A stretch of 38,603 nucleotides of DNA from an uncultured Bacilli bacterium (GCA_947624915.1 CANQMF010000007.1:1-38603), one strand, 5' to 3'; counted from the first letter of the stretch, positions 1 to 8,710 are shown. Translations and numbers: made by a program. The notes: a model not told the origin generated them from the letters alone.

Positions 1-134
1 AAATAATTTTTAAATAATGGATCTAATAAATAAGACTTGCCACATCTTCTAATACCAGTTATAACTTTAATCAATCCGTTTTCCTTTCGATCAATTAATC
101 TGTTTAAGTAAATATCTCTTTTAATTTCTTTCAT
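1..134 (-). CDS. AAA+ ATPase, N-terminal fragment (DUF4143-type ATP-binding protein)
   Basis: Only the first 44 codons lie in the window; the gene runs off the left edge. The ATG at 134 follows a GGAG ribosome site. The peptide begins MKEIKRDIYLNRLIDRKENG and continues with the Walker A loop GIRRCGKSYLL at about residues 26-36. A short lead of about 25 residues followed by a GIRRxGKS/T P-loop is typical of bacterial and archaeal AAA+ ATPases that carry a C-terminal DUF4143 domain, a common accessory family of unknown function. The DUF4143 part is outside the window, so that half is inference. The promoter is clear (186-214) and is bracketed by two 36-bp palindromic repeats, which suggests special regulation. 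Confidence 0.75.
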   Translation of the reverse strand, partial: MKEIKRDIYLNRLIDRKENGLIKVITGIRRCGKSYLLDPLFKNY

Positions 135-145
135 AGTTTCTCCTT

Positions 146-181
146 TTGAAGATTTTTGCCACTTGTGGCATTTTTCTTCAA
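146..181. repeat. 36-bp palindromic repeat, copy 1
   Basis: Near-palindrome built as TTGAAG, a T-rich arm, a TGCCAC-TT-GTGGCA core at 157-170, a second T-rich arm and CTTCAA. It matches the copy at 222-257 in 35 of 36 bases in the same orientation. It lies between the -10 box and the ribosome site of the ATPase gene, so the predicted transcription start falls inside it. That is where a repressor operator would sit, or it could form a hairpin at the very 5' end of the mRNA. Confidence 0.85.
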
Positions 182-185
182 TATA

Positions 186-214
186 ATTATATAATTTTTT
201 TTATTTTTTTGCAA
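186..214 (-). promoter_or_regulatory. Promoter of the AAA+ ATPase gene
   Basis: On the minus strand a -35 box TTGCAA (209-214) and a perfect -10 TATAAT (186-191) are separated by 17 bp of A-rich DNA. The promoter sits exactly between the two 36-bp repeats. Confidence 0.75.
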
Positions 215-221
215 TATTTCA

Positions 222-257
222 TTGAAGATTTTTGCCACTTCTGGCATTTTTCTTCAA
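222..257. repeat. 36-bp palindromic repeat, copy 2
   Basis: Second copy of the repeat, upstream of the -35 box. The core reads TGCCAC-TT-CTGGCA, so one base breaks the inner symmetry seen in copy 1. Centre-to-centre distance between copies is 76 bp, with the promoter in the 40-bp interval. Confidence 0.85.
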
Positions 258-294
258 TCATACTTTACTTTTACAGGATTAAGCAAACGTAAAA

Positions 295-323
295 CAAAAA
301 AGAAGTTTCGTGTCTTCCTTTTT
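295..323 (-). terminator. Weak terminator-like hairpin downstream of serS
   Basis: On the minus strand, GAAG and CTTC enclose an 8-nt loop, with flanking A and T runs that extend the pairing past one bulged base and end in a T run. It is the best candidate end for the serS transcript but lies about 200 nt beyond the stop codon. The rest of 258-516 holds no gene that I can support. Confidence 0.3.
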
Positions 324-516
324 ATAAGCAGCTAATCTTTTTTTGAGATTACATCATCTTATACCCATTAAATAGCAAAAAAAATGAATACTTAGCCAAT
401 TTTATGTTCTTTTTTTATTTTTTCTTTGATCTGATAATATTCTAAGCTTGCAATAAGATTATTTCTTAATAACTAATTGATACATGCTTGTTTTATACAA
501 TAAGTAGTTAAATTAT

Positions 517-1803
517 CTACTTCTTTTCAATTTTCTCTTTGCCACCCATATAAGGCCTTAGCACTTTCGGAATCAGAATTGAACCATCTTCTTGATAATT
601 GTTTTCTAAGAAAGCAATCAACATTCTTGGGGGAGCAATAACGGTATTATTTAAAGTGTGTACAAATTCCTTTTCACCACTATTTTTTTTATATCGTATC
701 GCAAGACGTCTTGCTTGAGCGTCAGTTAAATTAGCACATGAACATACTTCAAAGTATTTTTTTTGACGAGGTGACCAAGCCTCAATATCACAAGAACGAT
801 ATTTTAAATCAGCTAAATCTCCACTACAACAAACTAATTTGCGAACAGGTATATCTAAGCTTCTAAAAAGTTCAACAGAATAATTCCACATCTTATCATA
901 CCAAACGTCACTTTCATCAGGTTTACATAAAACAATCATTTCTTGCTTTTCAAATTGATGAATACGATAAATTCCACGTTCTTCTATACCATGAGCCCCT
1001 ACTTCTTTTCTAAAACAAGGTGAATAGGAAGTCATTGTAATTGGCAAGTCATCTTCACGCAATATTTGATCCTTAAATTTAGCAACCATAGAGTGTTCAC
1101 TAGTCCCTATTAAATATAAATTTTCCCCCTCTATCTTATACATCATATTTTCTTTTTCTTCGAATGACATAACGCCATCAACATTTTCACTTCTAATCAT
1201 GTAAGGCGGTATACAATAAGTAAACCCCTTATCAATCATAAAATCGCGAGCATAAGCTAAAACAGCACTATGTAATCTAGCAATATCACCCATCAAATAG
1301 TAAAAACCATTTCCACTAACACGTCCTGCTGCTTCTTTATCTAATCCATCAAAACTTGTCATAATATCAGCATGATATGGTATTTCATAATCAGGTACAA
1401 AAGGATCTCCAAATCTTTGTTCTTCAACATTTTCGCTATCATCTTTACCGATAGGAACATCATCGGCTATTATGTTTGGTATCATCATCATCTTTTCTTT
1501 AATGATTTTGCTAAGCGTTTCTTCTTCTTTGGTAAGTTCTTCGATCTCTGTACCCATTTTTGATACCTCATCTTTTATTTTCAAAGCTTCATCCTTTTTT
1601 CCTTCACGCATTAACATACCAATCTGATCACTAAGACGATTTTTCTGAGCCTTTAAATTATCACCTTTAACCTTAAATTCACGACACTTTATATCTAAAT
1701 CATATATTTCATCTACCAATGGTAATTTTTGATCTTGAAATTTCTTTTTTATATTTTCTTTAACTAAATTTTTATTTTCCCTTATTAATTTTATATCAAT
1801 CAT
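517..1803 (-). CDS. serS: Seryl-tRNA synthetase
   Basis: Class II aminoacyl-tRNA synthetase that charges tRNA-Ser with serine in the cytoplasm. The protein opens MIDIKLIREN, the usual SerRS start, followed by a long antiparallel coiled coil (about residues 25-105) that grips the tRNA variable arm. The catalytic core follows: FRKEVGAHG..RGIYRIHQF is motif 2, and the C-terminal NNTVIAPPRMLIAFLENNYQ holds the motif 3 arginine. Length 428 aa is normal. I start at the ATG at 1803 rather than the upstream in-frame ATG at 1830, because AAGGAGG (1812-1818) lies 8 nt before 1803 and the 1830 codon sits in the poly-U run of the T-box terminator. Expression is controlled by the Ser T-box upstream. Confidence 0.97.
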   Translation of the reverse strand: MIDIKLIRENKNLVKENIKKKFQDQKLPLVDEIYDLDIKCREFKVKGDNLKAQKNRLSDQIGMLMREGKKDEALKIKDEVSKMGTEIEELTKEEETLSKIIKEKMMMIPNIIADDVPIGKDDSENVEEQRFGDPFVPDYEIPYHADIMTSFDGLDKEAAGRVSGNGFYYLMGDIARLHSAVLAYARDFMIDKGFTYCIPPYMIRSENVDGVMSFEEKENMMYKIEGENLYLIGTSEHSMVAKFKDQILREDDLPITMTSYSPCFRKEVGAHGIEERGIYRIHQFEKQEMIVLCKPDESDVWYDKMWNYSVELFRSLDIPVRKLVCCSGDLADLKYRSCDIEAWSPRQKKYFEVCSCANLTDAQARRLAIRYKKNSGEKEFVHTLNNTVIAPPRMLIAFLENNYQEDGSILIPKVLRPYMGGKEKIEKK

Positions 1804-1828
1804 CTTTTTTTCCTCCTTATATGAAAAC

Positions 1829-2021
1829 AAAAAAAACCATAACTAGGAGCGCTACAGCGCGGTACCATCCTATTATAGTCTTAATTTAGATAACGGGTTG
1901 CCCCGGAAATGTTTACATTTCACTCCAAGGTAGAAACAATATGTTAAGACTATTACCTTACACCATCCGATAACTCTCTTTTAAGTCGTTACATAAAGTC
2001 ATATCCTTATCATCATTTTAT
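1829..2021 (-). promoter_or_regulatory. T-box riboswitch, serine specifier (serS leader)
   Basis: The leader contains the conserved T-box AGGATGGTACCGCG (1858-1871), a Stem I GA-rich motif AGAGAG and a GGATGGTG element (about 1950-1980). A TTGGAG element follows, with the triplet UCU (1932-1934) three bases before it. UCU is a serine codon at the specifier position; the same position in the leuS leader carries a leucine codon. The element ends in a hairpin built around TAGGA/TCCTA followed by eight Us, just before the ribosome site. Uncharged tRNA-Ser should stabilise the antiterminator and switch serS on. Confidence 0.95.
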
Positions 2022-2027
2022 ATGCGA

Positions 2028-2056
2028 ATTGTATCATCATTTTTAATATTTGTCAA
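2028..2056 (-). promoter_or_regulatory. Promoter of the T-box/serS transcript
   Basis: Consensus -35 TTGACA (2051-2056) and -10 TACAAT (2028-2033) with a 17-bp spacer on the minus strand. The promoter starts right at the end of the upstream membrane-protein gene, so serS has its own transcript. Confidence 0.85.
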
Positions 2057-2059
2057 CGT

Positions 2060-2710
2060 TTACATCTCTAACTTCGTTAAAGAAGCTAAAATATTTTTTA
2101 GGAGATGTTCATCATCTGCTGATGACACATATTTTAATCTATTCTTAACATCATTTGTAATATCACTGATCATAACCTTCTCTAAATTGTAAGCTTCAAC
2201 AAACATTGGATATACTTCCACATCATTTTTCAACCAATCATTTTTATCACAATTATTAAAATCAAAATACTTTTGATGTTCAATGCGTTTTTTTATATTT
2301 CCTAAGATTGCATCTTCTCCTTTTAATAAATAACTGTGTAAAAAGACATAAGTATTTCTAAAACTTATTAAATGACTATACTCATCATTATAAGCATTCA
2401 ATGTTTGATAATAAATCTTTGGTGGTTTAAATATCCTTTTTAACAACATAATAATAACATTGTAAAGAAAGCAAAGAACCAAAGAGATAGCTATTTTATC
2501 CTTAATATCACGAACAAACGAATTTGTAAATAATATAATACTAATAAAAATCATCGTTTGAATTTTAGCCCCTGCTAACAAAGAAAAAACATAATATTTA
2601 TTTAATCGATGTTCATATCTTCTAAATAATTGCTCTCTTTTCTCCTGATTAGTGTGCAAATGTTCATCAATTTTCGCAATACGTTTTTCAAATGAATCCT
2701 TTTTATCCAT
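2060..2710 (-). CDS. Membrane protein of unknown function
   Basis: I do not recognise this 216-aa protein. It has a charged N-terminal region (about 1-42), two hydrophobic segments in tandem (about 48-66 and 73-92), and a long C-terminal part with charged and helical character (about 95-216), which would be cytoplasmic if both ends face inward. A G-rich ribosome site (AGGGGGA) precedes the ATG. It follows the CDF transporter gene by about 40 bp on the same strand and probably belongs to the polA-CDF transcript. The two-TM plus soluble layout resembles SMODS/SLATT-type membrane proteins, but I see no motif that settles this. Confidence 0.7.
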   Translation of the reverse strand: MDKKDSFEKRIAKIDEHLHTNQEKREQLFRRYEHRLNKYYVFSLLAGAKIQTMIFISIILFTNSFVRDIKDKIAISLVLCFLYNVIIMLLKRIFKPPKIYYQTLNAYNDEYSHLISFRNTYVFLHSYLLKGEDAILGNIKKRIEHQKYFDFNNCDKNDWLKNDVEVYPMFVEAYNLEKVMISDITNDVKNRLKYVSSADDEHLLKNILASLTKLEM

Positions 2711-2748
2711 AAATCCCCCTAATACGGTAGTATATTATATTGCTTCAA

Positions 2749-3630
2749 CTAACTATTGTCAATATATTTTTGATAAGGCTCTATATGGATATTAATATAC
2801 TCAATTGCTTCACTATAAGCTCTAATATTGTCTTCAATTAAATCGGCTGTTTCATGTGTTTTAATTAATGGTAAATTACCATCCATTAAAATAGTTAATG
2901 TCATACTAGATCGTGGACCAAACTTCATAATAACCATAGATTTAATATCAATAACATTAGGTGTCTTTTTAATAATTTTACGAATTTGTGAAACGTAATG
3001 GCGATCTGTTTCTTGTTGCCCTAAAACAATACTAATATTTTCTTTGATAACCATGTATCCTATACGCAAAATAAATATCCCTACTAAAATACTAGCTAGC
3101 TTATCCGAATATTCAAATATCTTATGAACACGCCCAAGTTGCATAAACAAAACAGAAATAAGAACAACAACTGATGATATAACATCTGTTTTACTTTCCT
3201 GTCCACTAGCAATTAAGATTTGATTATTCATCTTTTTCCCTTGATATGTTACGTAACGTGATAACAACAGTTTAACTACAATGGTAATAAAACTTATTAA
3301 AGCTGCTAAAATACTTGGAATAACAATACTTCCCTTTATCGCCTGACATATAACCCCTATACCTACCATGATAATAACAATACCAATGAATAAACTAGTT
3401 AAATATTCAATTTTTCCATGTCCATAAGGATGCTTATCATCTGCAGGTTTCTGCGCCAAATGTCCACCAATAATAGCTACAATATCAGTTACTAAATCAC
3501 TAAAGGAATGAATACCATCAGAGATAATAGCCCCTGATTTAAATATAAAACCAGTTATAACCTTAGAAATAGCTAAAAATATATTAGTAATAACACTTAC
3601 AAACATTACTCGTGATACATTATTTTTCAT
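2749..3630 (-). CDS. Cation diffusion facilitator (CDF) metal exporter
   Basis: Member of the CDF family of proton-driven divalent metal exporters (Zn, Fe, Mn, Co, Cd) in the cytoplasmic membrane. About six hydrophobic segments span residues 8-200. The family signature SDGIHSFSD in TM2 and the HPYGHGKIEYL loop (67-77) are clear, and a cytoplasmic dimerisation domain follows (about 205-290). The TM2 half of the transport site is H41xxxD45. The TM5 half, usually HxxxD or DxxxD, is E145xxxD149 here, so metal choice is hard to call. An AGGAG site precedes the ATG. Only 10 bp separate it from polA, so it is probably co-transcribed. Confidence 0.93.
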   Translation of the reverse strand: MKNNVSRVMFVSVITNIFLAISKVITGFIFKSGAIISDGIHSFSDLVTDIVAIIGGHLAQKPADDKHPYGHGKIEYLTSLFIGIVIIMVGIGVICQAIKGSIVIPSILAALISFITIVVKLLLSRYVTYQGKKMNNQILIASGQESKTDVISSVVVLISVLFMQLGRVHKIFEYSDKLASILVGIFILRIGYMVIKENISIVLGQQETDRHYVSQIRKIIKKTPNVIDIKSMVIMKFGPRSSMTLTILMDGNLPLIKTHETADLIEDNIRAYSEAIEYINIHIEPYQKYIDNS

Positions 3631-3640
3631 TTAATCTCTC

Positions 3641-6220
3641 CTATTTAGCTTGATACCAATCTATTCCATATTCAATATCTACTTTAAGTGGTACGCGCAA
3701 ATGAAAAGTATTTTCCATCTTTCTTTGAACAATTTCTTTTACTTGCTCAAATTCTTCTTTTAAACAATCAAATACTAATTCATCATGTACTTGAATAACC
3801 ATTTTACTCTTTAAATGTTGTTTTTTAAACTCATCATATATTTCAACCATCGCTTTTTTTATAATATCAGCACTAGTTCCCTGAATAGGAGCATTTAAAG
3901 CCATACGCTCTGCACCACTTCTAATCATATAATTTTTATTTTCCAATTCAGGTAAAGTACGACGACGATTAAATAATGTTTTAACATAACCATCTTGATG
4001 AGCTTTTTTAACTACATTATCCATATAATTTTTAATACCTGGGTAAGTTAGTAAATAATCATCAATAAACTTTGCTGCTTCTTTTGGCGTTAATCCAATA
4101 TTAGCTGAAAGTCCATAACTACTAATGCCATAAATAATTCCAAAGTTAACAGCTTTAGCATTTCTTCTCATTTCTTTAGTAACACTATCCAATGGACATT
4201 TATAAATATCGCTAGCGGTCTTAGCATGAATATCAATACCTTGATTAAAAGCCTTAATTAATGATTCAACGTCAGCCATATGTGCAAGCAACCTTAATTC
4301 TATTTGTGAATAATCACTACTAACAATTAAACCATTATCACTAGGTATAAAAGCCTTACGAATTAATTTTCCATATTCATGTCGAATAGGAATATTCTGC
4401 AAATTAGGCTCTATTGATGACAAGCGACCTGTCCTTGTTAACGTCTGAGTATAAATTGTATGAATCTTTTGATCATCAAATACACTATTTATTAACCCTT
4501 CTATATAGGTAGAATATAACTTAGTAAGCATACGATATTCTAATATCTTATTAATAATAGGATGTTCATTAACTAACTTTTCTAAAACATCTTGAGCAGT
4601 AGAATACCCTGTTTTACCTTTTTTACCATGTTTTAAACCTAACTTTTCAAATAACACGTCACCTAATTGATTAGGGGACGATATATTAAATTCCATCCCT
4701 GCTAATGCATAAATTTCTTTACTTAACTCATCAATCTTAATTTTTATATCTTGACCCATTTCTTTTAAAGTATCAATATTAACACGAATACCGGTATATT
4801 CCATATCCCCTAAAACAATACTAAGTGGCATTTCAACATCATTAAATAAAGTTAACATTTCTTTCTCTTCCAATTGTGTTAATAACTCATCTTTAGTTTC
4901 ATATATAAACTTAGCTTTCATAACACTAGCTTTTCTTAAGGCCTCATCGTCCATTATACCATTTTTTGGATACAATACCTCTCTAAAGGGAATATCAACA
5001 TTAAACTGATTAGCTAAATACGCAATATCTTCTTTTAAATTATATTCTAATAAATAGGTAGCAATAGAAGTATCAAACACAATATTATCTATGTATATGT
5101 TATGCCATTTTAAGGCAACGATTAATCTTTTTGCATCATAAGTATATTTATTTGCACTCATTAAAAACAAAGGATTTTCTTTTAATACTTCATATGGAAT
5201 AAAAGCACTTATTTTATCATTATATATACCCATTCCAACAATATCTGCCTTATGATAATTATTATTAGTAATCTCTAAAAAAACGGCTACATCATCGATA
5301 TTATCTAAATCCTTAACATCATTAATAATACTATATTCAATATTATCATCTTTCTTAACTACCTTACTCTTTTTCAAAAACGAATAAAATTCTAAATCTT
5401 CATACAACGCATTTAACTTATCATAATCATGCTCTTTAACAATAATATCATCCATATTAATTTCAAGAGGTACATCCTGATAAATGGTAGCTATTTCATA
5501 ACTCATATATGCTGCTTCTTTATCATTAACTAATTTATCATGAATTGAACCTTTAATTTTATCAATATTTTCATAGATACCGTCTAATGTTTTATATTCA
5601 ACTAATAATTTTAAAGCCGTTTTTTCCCCTATTCCTTTAACCCCTGGGATATTATCACTGGCATCACCCATTAAGGCCTTAAGATCAATAATATTAATAG
5701 GATCAATACCATAATCAGCCTTAAAAGTATCAACGTTATAGCGTATATGATCTTTTTGTTTTAACAATTTGATATCTACTTGAGGAGAAATTAATTGTAA
5801 TAAGTCTTTATCACTACTAATAATAGTCCCCGTATAATTATCATCTAAATTACACATTTTAGCAAATGTACCAATAATATCATCAGCCTCATAATTATCT
5901 ATTTCATAATACTTAATACCCATGTAATTTAACATTTCTTTAGCTACTGGAAATTGCTTTTTTAACTCATCAGGTGTCTCCATTCGTCCACCTTTATAAA
6001 AATCATATTTATCATGACGAAAAGTCTTACCCTTATCAAAAGCCACAATCATACGAGTAGGTTTTTCTTCATCTAATATTTTGTTAATCATATTAGTAAA
6101 TCCAAATAAAGCATTAGTTGGAAATCCTTTACTATTTTTCATAAAATTACCATTGTAGGCAGTTGCATAATAACTTCTAAATAACAAATTATTACCATCA
6201 ACCAAAAGTATTTTCTCCAT
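3641..6220 (-). CDS. polA: DNA polymerase I
   Basis: Family A polymerase for Okazaki-fragment maturation and repair. The N-terminal 5'-3' exonuclease (about 1-290) keeps its acidic motifs (LLVDGNNLLFRSY, EADDIIGT, SSDKDLLQL) and the helix-hairpin-helix GVKGIGEKTA. The middle 3'-5' exonuclease-like domain (about 300-465) has lost the catalytic DxE motif (VAVFLEIT), as in other Gram-positive PolA enzymes, so no proofreading is expected. The polymerase domain shows motif A (SSDYSQIELRLLAH), motif B (RRNAKAVNFGIIYG) and motif C (HDE at 812-814). Length 859 aa is normal. Ribosome site AGGAGG lies upstream of the ATG. It heads the polA-CDF-membrane protein operon. Confidence 0.97.
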   Translation of the reverse strand: MEKILLVDGNNLLFRSYYATAYNGNFMKNSKGFPTNALFGFTNMINKILDEEKPTRMIVAFDKGKTFRHDKYDFYKGGRMETPDELKKQFPVAKEMLNYMGIKYYEIDNYEADDIIGTFAKMCNLDDNYTGTIISSDKDLLQLISPQVDIKLLKQKDHIRYNVDTFKADYGIDPINIIDLKALMGDASDNIPGVKGIGEKTALKLLVEYKTLDGIYENIDKIKGSIHDKLVNDKEAAYMSYEIATIYQDVPLEINMDDIIVKEHDYDKLNALYEDLEFYSFLKKSKVVKKDDNIEYSIINDVKDLDNIDDVAVFLEITNNNYHKADIVGMGIYNDKISAFIPYEVLKENPLFLMSANKYTYDAKRLIVALKWHNIYIDNIVFDTSIATYLLEYNLKEDIAYLANQFNVDIPFREVLYPKNGIMDDEALRKASVMKAKFIYETKDELLTQLEEKEMLTLFNDVEMPLSIVLGDMEYTGIRVNIDTLKEMGQDIKIKIDELSKEIYALAGMEFNISSPNQLGDVLFEKLGLKHGKKGKTGYSTAQDVLEKLVNEHPIINKILEYRMLTKLYSTYIEGLINSVFDDQKIHTIYTQTLTRTGRLSSIEPNLQNIPIRHEYGKLIRKAFIPSDNGLIVSSDYSQIELRLLAHMADVESLIKAFNQGIDIHAKTASDIYKCPLDSVTKEMRRNAKAVNFGIIYGISSYGLSANIGLTPKEAAKFIDDYLLTYPGIKNYMDNVVKKAHQDGYVKTLFNRRRTLPELENKNYMIRSGAERMALNAPIQGTSADIIKKAMVEIYDEFKKQHLKSKMVIQVHDELVFDCLKEEFEQVKEIVQRKMENTFHLRVPLKVDIEYGIDWYQAK

Positions 6221-6246
6221 AAACGCCTCCTATTAAAGTTATAAAT

Positions 6247-6252
6247 ATTATA
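6247..6252 (-). promoter_or_regulatory. Extended -10 promoter element for polA
   Basis: On the minus strand TGG-TATAAT forms an extended -10 box about 30 bp upstream of the polA ATG. The -35 region is poor (TTTACA at 19 bp). Confidence 0.55.
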
Positions 6253-6289
6253 CCATGTATGCTGACTTCTTTGTAAATACTTTTTAAAA

Positions 6290-6318
6290 TTTAACTCACC
6301 AAAGCCATATTCTATGAT
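6290..6318 (+). promoter_or_regulatory. Promoter of the 6346 gene
   Basis: TTTAAC (6290-6295) and TATGAT (6313-6318) are separated by 17 bp on the plus strand, about 28 bp before the chosen start codon. Confidence 0.5.
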
Positions 6319-6345
6319 ATGATATTGATAGTAAGGTGGTGGAAA

Positions 6346-7290
6346 ATGGAACTAATAAAAAAGATTAAACTCATTGCTTTAATCATTATTCCTATATTTA
6401 TTATAATTATAAGCATTACTACTATCCACCATCAATTATCCATTAAAGATTTAAATAATCAACCTAAAGGAAGTACATATCTCAAACAGCTTACTATTGA
6501 TGGTCATGATCTTGATTTTCATCCCGAACAAGAAACTTATGAAATCGCCCTTGATAATCAGGAAACAAGTTTGTCAATTAATGCAAAAGCCGAAGATAAA
6601 AGCGCTACAATAAAAATCTTTAATAATGATGATCTTACTAATCATAATGCTGTATACATATATGTAACTAGTAAAGATCACAATATTCGTAAATATACCA
6701 TTAATTATAATAATCAAACTGCAACCAACTACTTCAATAAAAATATTGATAATTGTAGTGATGTTTCTTCTGATTACTGTATTAAATTTTTTAATCTAAA
6801 AAATGATGAACACACCAACTTCATTATTTTCACTTACGATTACTTAGAATCTAAAGGTTACCCTCATACTAATATTATGAGTATAAATGACAAACAAGTA
6901 TTTGCTAAAAAACTCAATAACGGTGAATTCCATAATTTCAATATTATAGATAACAACGTAATTTTTACTTATTATAATCAAAAAGAAAAAAATAAACAAT
7001 TCCTATTCGGAACAGATATTGATGGTAATATCATCTTAAACTATGACATTATAAACAATAACTATAAAAATTTATATACTTATGATATTAACATAATGCC
7101 ATCGCAAATATCTTTAAAAACGCGTTTTCCAAACCAAGACAAAGCATCTATTTGTAAACTTCAAGACAAAGATATTATCGAAGCACGTTATACTATTAAA
7201 TATGAAAATGGGCATTACTCCAAACCAATATTAAATAATACATTAACCGTTCAAGAATATAAAATTATTATGAACATAAAATGTAATTAG
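6346..7290 (+). CDS. Secreted or membrane-anchored protein with a cadherin-like beta-sandwich domain
   Basis: One N-terminal hydrophobic helix (about residues 6-28, from MELIKKIKLIALIII) is followed by a wholly extracytoplasmic region. Residues about 45-120 fit the bacterial cadherin-like beta-sandwich family: LKQLTIDGHDLDFHPEQETY opens it and IRKYTINY closes it, with the usual alternating strands. The remaining ~190 residues are unrecognised, rich in Asn, Lys and Tyr. I use the ATG at 6346, preceded by AAGGTGG with a 6-nt gap; an earlier in-frame ATG at 6319 lacks a ribosome site and overlaps the -10 box. It is a single-gene transcript, divergent from polA and closed by the terminator at 7307. 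A surface role is inferred only from the topology. Confidence 0.75.
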   Translation: MELIKKIKLIALIIIPIFIIIISITTIHHQLSIKDLNNQPKGSTYLKQLTIDGHDLDFHPEQETYEIALDNQETSLSINAKAEDKSATIKIFNNDDLTNHNAVYIYVTSKDHNIRKYTINYNNQTATNYFNKNIDNCSDVSSDYCIKFFNLKNDEHTNFIIFTYDYLESKGYPHTNIMSINDKQVFAKKLNNGEFHNFNIIDNNVIFTYYNQKEKNKQFLFGTDIDGNIILNYDIINNNYKNLYTYDINIMPSQISLKTRFPNQDKASICKLQDKDIIEARYTIKYENGHYSKPILNNTLTVQEYKIIMNIKCN

Positions 7291-7306
7291 TCTTTCAAAG
7301 TACACT

Positions 7307-7341
7307 AAACCTTGGTAGCAGTATCTTACTATCAAGGTTTT
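7307..7341. terminator. Bidirectional Rho-independent terminator
   Basis: A 12-bp stem (7307-7318 with 7329-7340, one G-T pair) encloses a 10-nt loop and is flanked by A and T runs. It separates the converging genes 6346-7290 (+) and 7378-7626 (-) and can serve both. Confidence 0.9.
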
Positions 7342-7377
7342 CATTCATAAACTAGATCATATAACTTACCTTTATTA

Positions 7378-7626
7378 TTATAAAAAACATAACAATAAAA
7401 ACAGCCATAATAAATTACAAATAGGAACAAAAATTACAAACTTCAAATGTTTATTTTTATGATGAAAAAACATTATGCCAAACAAACTCCCTAAACATCC
7501 ACCTACGATAGACAGAAAAAGCAAATACTTTTCCGCTATACGATATTGATGCTTAATAGCTCTTTTTTTATCAATTCCATATAGTACAAAACTAACTATA
7601 TTAATAACTATTAAGTAAATTACCAT
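7378..7626 (-). CDS. DUF1294 membrane protein
   Basis: An 82-aa protein with the DUF1294 (YsdA-like) layout: helix 1 (1-16), the signature YGIDKKRA (about 16-23), RIAEKYLLFLSIVGGCLGSL, and a final hydrophobic helix (about 62-82). The family is widespread in bacteria and has no assigned biochemical role. It is probably co-transcribed with the gene upstream (19-bp gap) and ends at the terminator at 7307-7341. Confidence 0.88.
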   Translation of the reverse strand: MVIYLIVINIVSFVLYGIDKKRAIKHQYRIAEKYLLFLSIVGGCLGSLFGIMFFHHKNKHLKFVIFVPICNLLWLFLLLCFL

Positions 7627-7645
7627 TCTATAATCCCTATATCAA

Positions 7646-8710
7646 TTATTTCCTTCTTTTTAGTTTTGTTAGTACTACACCATCACTAGACAAATTACTT
7701 TGTATATTATAAAAATCATCATTACCACTAATATAAGCATTCTTTAACATAATATGAAATTGTTCTAAAGATGGCAAGTCATTTGGTAGATCATATTCAT
7801 AGCCAACCATAGCTCGCCATGGTTCCCTTAAAACATATACCATATTATCTGTTAAATCTTGAATAAAAACTTGATAGTATATATATTGCTCCCCAGGTAA
7901 TATCGCTGTTCCTGAAAACATACAAGTATACACCTTATTAGCTTTAAGCGTCTTCAAAATAGGTGTAATAATTAATAAATGATCAGGTAATAAATAATTA
8001 GAGCGATAATTAAATTCAAGATATCGTTCGATATCATCTAATTCACCTAAAGACGGATTAAAAGAACCCAGTCTTTGTCCATCAAAATGATTATTCTGTA
8101 ACATTTCAAATAGTATTTGATAATCTTCATAATTAGGTAAAACTCTACTGATAGGGCTTTCCACAATTTGTTTGACATTAGTAAAAAAATCTGCTAAAAC
8201 ACTAGTACGCTGTTTGACGTCACTATTTAATAATGTTAAAAAGTCACTTCTAATTAATTGATCATCAGTAATTTCTTTTAAAAATGCTGTATGATAAAAT
8301 TCATAATCATTAGTTAACTGTTCAGTTACTTCTGGTTTTTGTTCAATCATTAAATTACCATCAAGATTACATAAACCATCATCAATACCCCTAAAAACCA
8401 CTGCCTTTTTACCATAATAAGGATTAGTAATTAAACAATTAGACCCATTTTTTTCGATGAAATGTTCCTCACATTGCTTATTACCTATACCAGTTATTAA
8501 ATCATGCATATAAATAATATTTTTACCATCTAAAGTAGCTGCATAATACTGATCTCTTTCTTTTATAATTTGCCAATAACCTGAACTAGCTTTATCTACT
8601 AAAGCTAGTCGTTTAGCATTAATTAAGATATTAACACTATACTTTCCAGCCCCATCAGCTCTAATACAGGCAACGTTACCTTCTATCGTATATTTATTCT
8701 TCACAACCAT
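7646..8710 (-). CDS. Hypothetical protein, 354 aa
   Basis: I do not recognise this protein. It looks soluble and cytoplasmic, with no signal peptide or membrane segment. The N-terminal ~100 residues are strand-rich and read like a small beta domain (KNKYTIEGNVACIRADGAGKY); the central part (about 150-260) is helical; the C-terminal part has strands around TCMFSGTAILPGEQYIYYQVFIQDL. I choose the ATG at 8710 over the GTG codon at 8713; the ribosome site (GAGAAAG) is weak. It has its own promoter (8757-8785), close to the nrtR stop codon, and precedes the DUF1294 gene. Function cannot be inferred. Confidence 0.75.
   Translation of the reverse strand: MVVKNKYTIEGNVACIRADGAGKYSVNILINAKRLALVDKASSGYWQIIKERDQYYAATLDGKNIIYMHDLITGIGNKQCEEHFIEKNGSNCLITNPYYGKKAVVFRGIDDGLCNLDGNLMIEQKPEVTEQLTNDYEFYHTAFLKEITDDQLIRSDFLTLLNSDVKQRTSVLADFFTNVKQIVESPISRVLPNYEDYQILFEMLQNNHFDGQRLGSFNPSLGELDDIERYLEFNYRSNYLLPDHLLIITPILKTLKANKVYTCMFSGTAILPGEQYIYYQVFIQDLTDNMVYVLREPWRAMVGYEYDLPNDLPSLEQFHIMLKNAYISGNDDFYNIQSNLSSDGVVLTKLKRRK

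Noticed and set aside
146..257. CRISPR-like array (two 36-bp repeats with a 40-bp interval)
   Set aside because: Only two copies, the interval is a promoter rather than a unique spacer, no cas genes are present, and the repeats are tied to the ATPase start site.
146..257. Second invertible promoter at the ATPase gene
   Set aside because: The repeats are direct copies (35/36) and match less well in inverted orientation because the T-rich arms break the symmetry, so inversion is less supported than protein binding or deletion.
340..500. Possible remnant of a transposase or other gene downstream of serS
   Set aside because: A short open stretch on the minus strand (encoding EYYQIKEKIKKEHK) has no start codon and no recognisable family; too short to support a pseudogene call.
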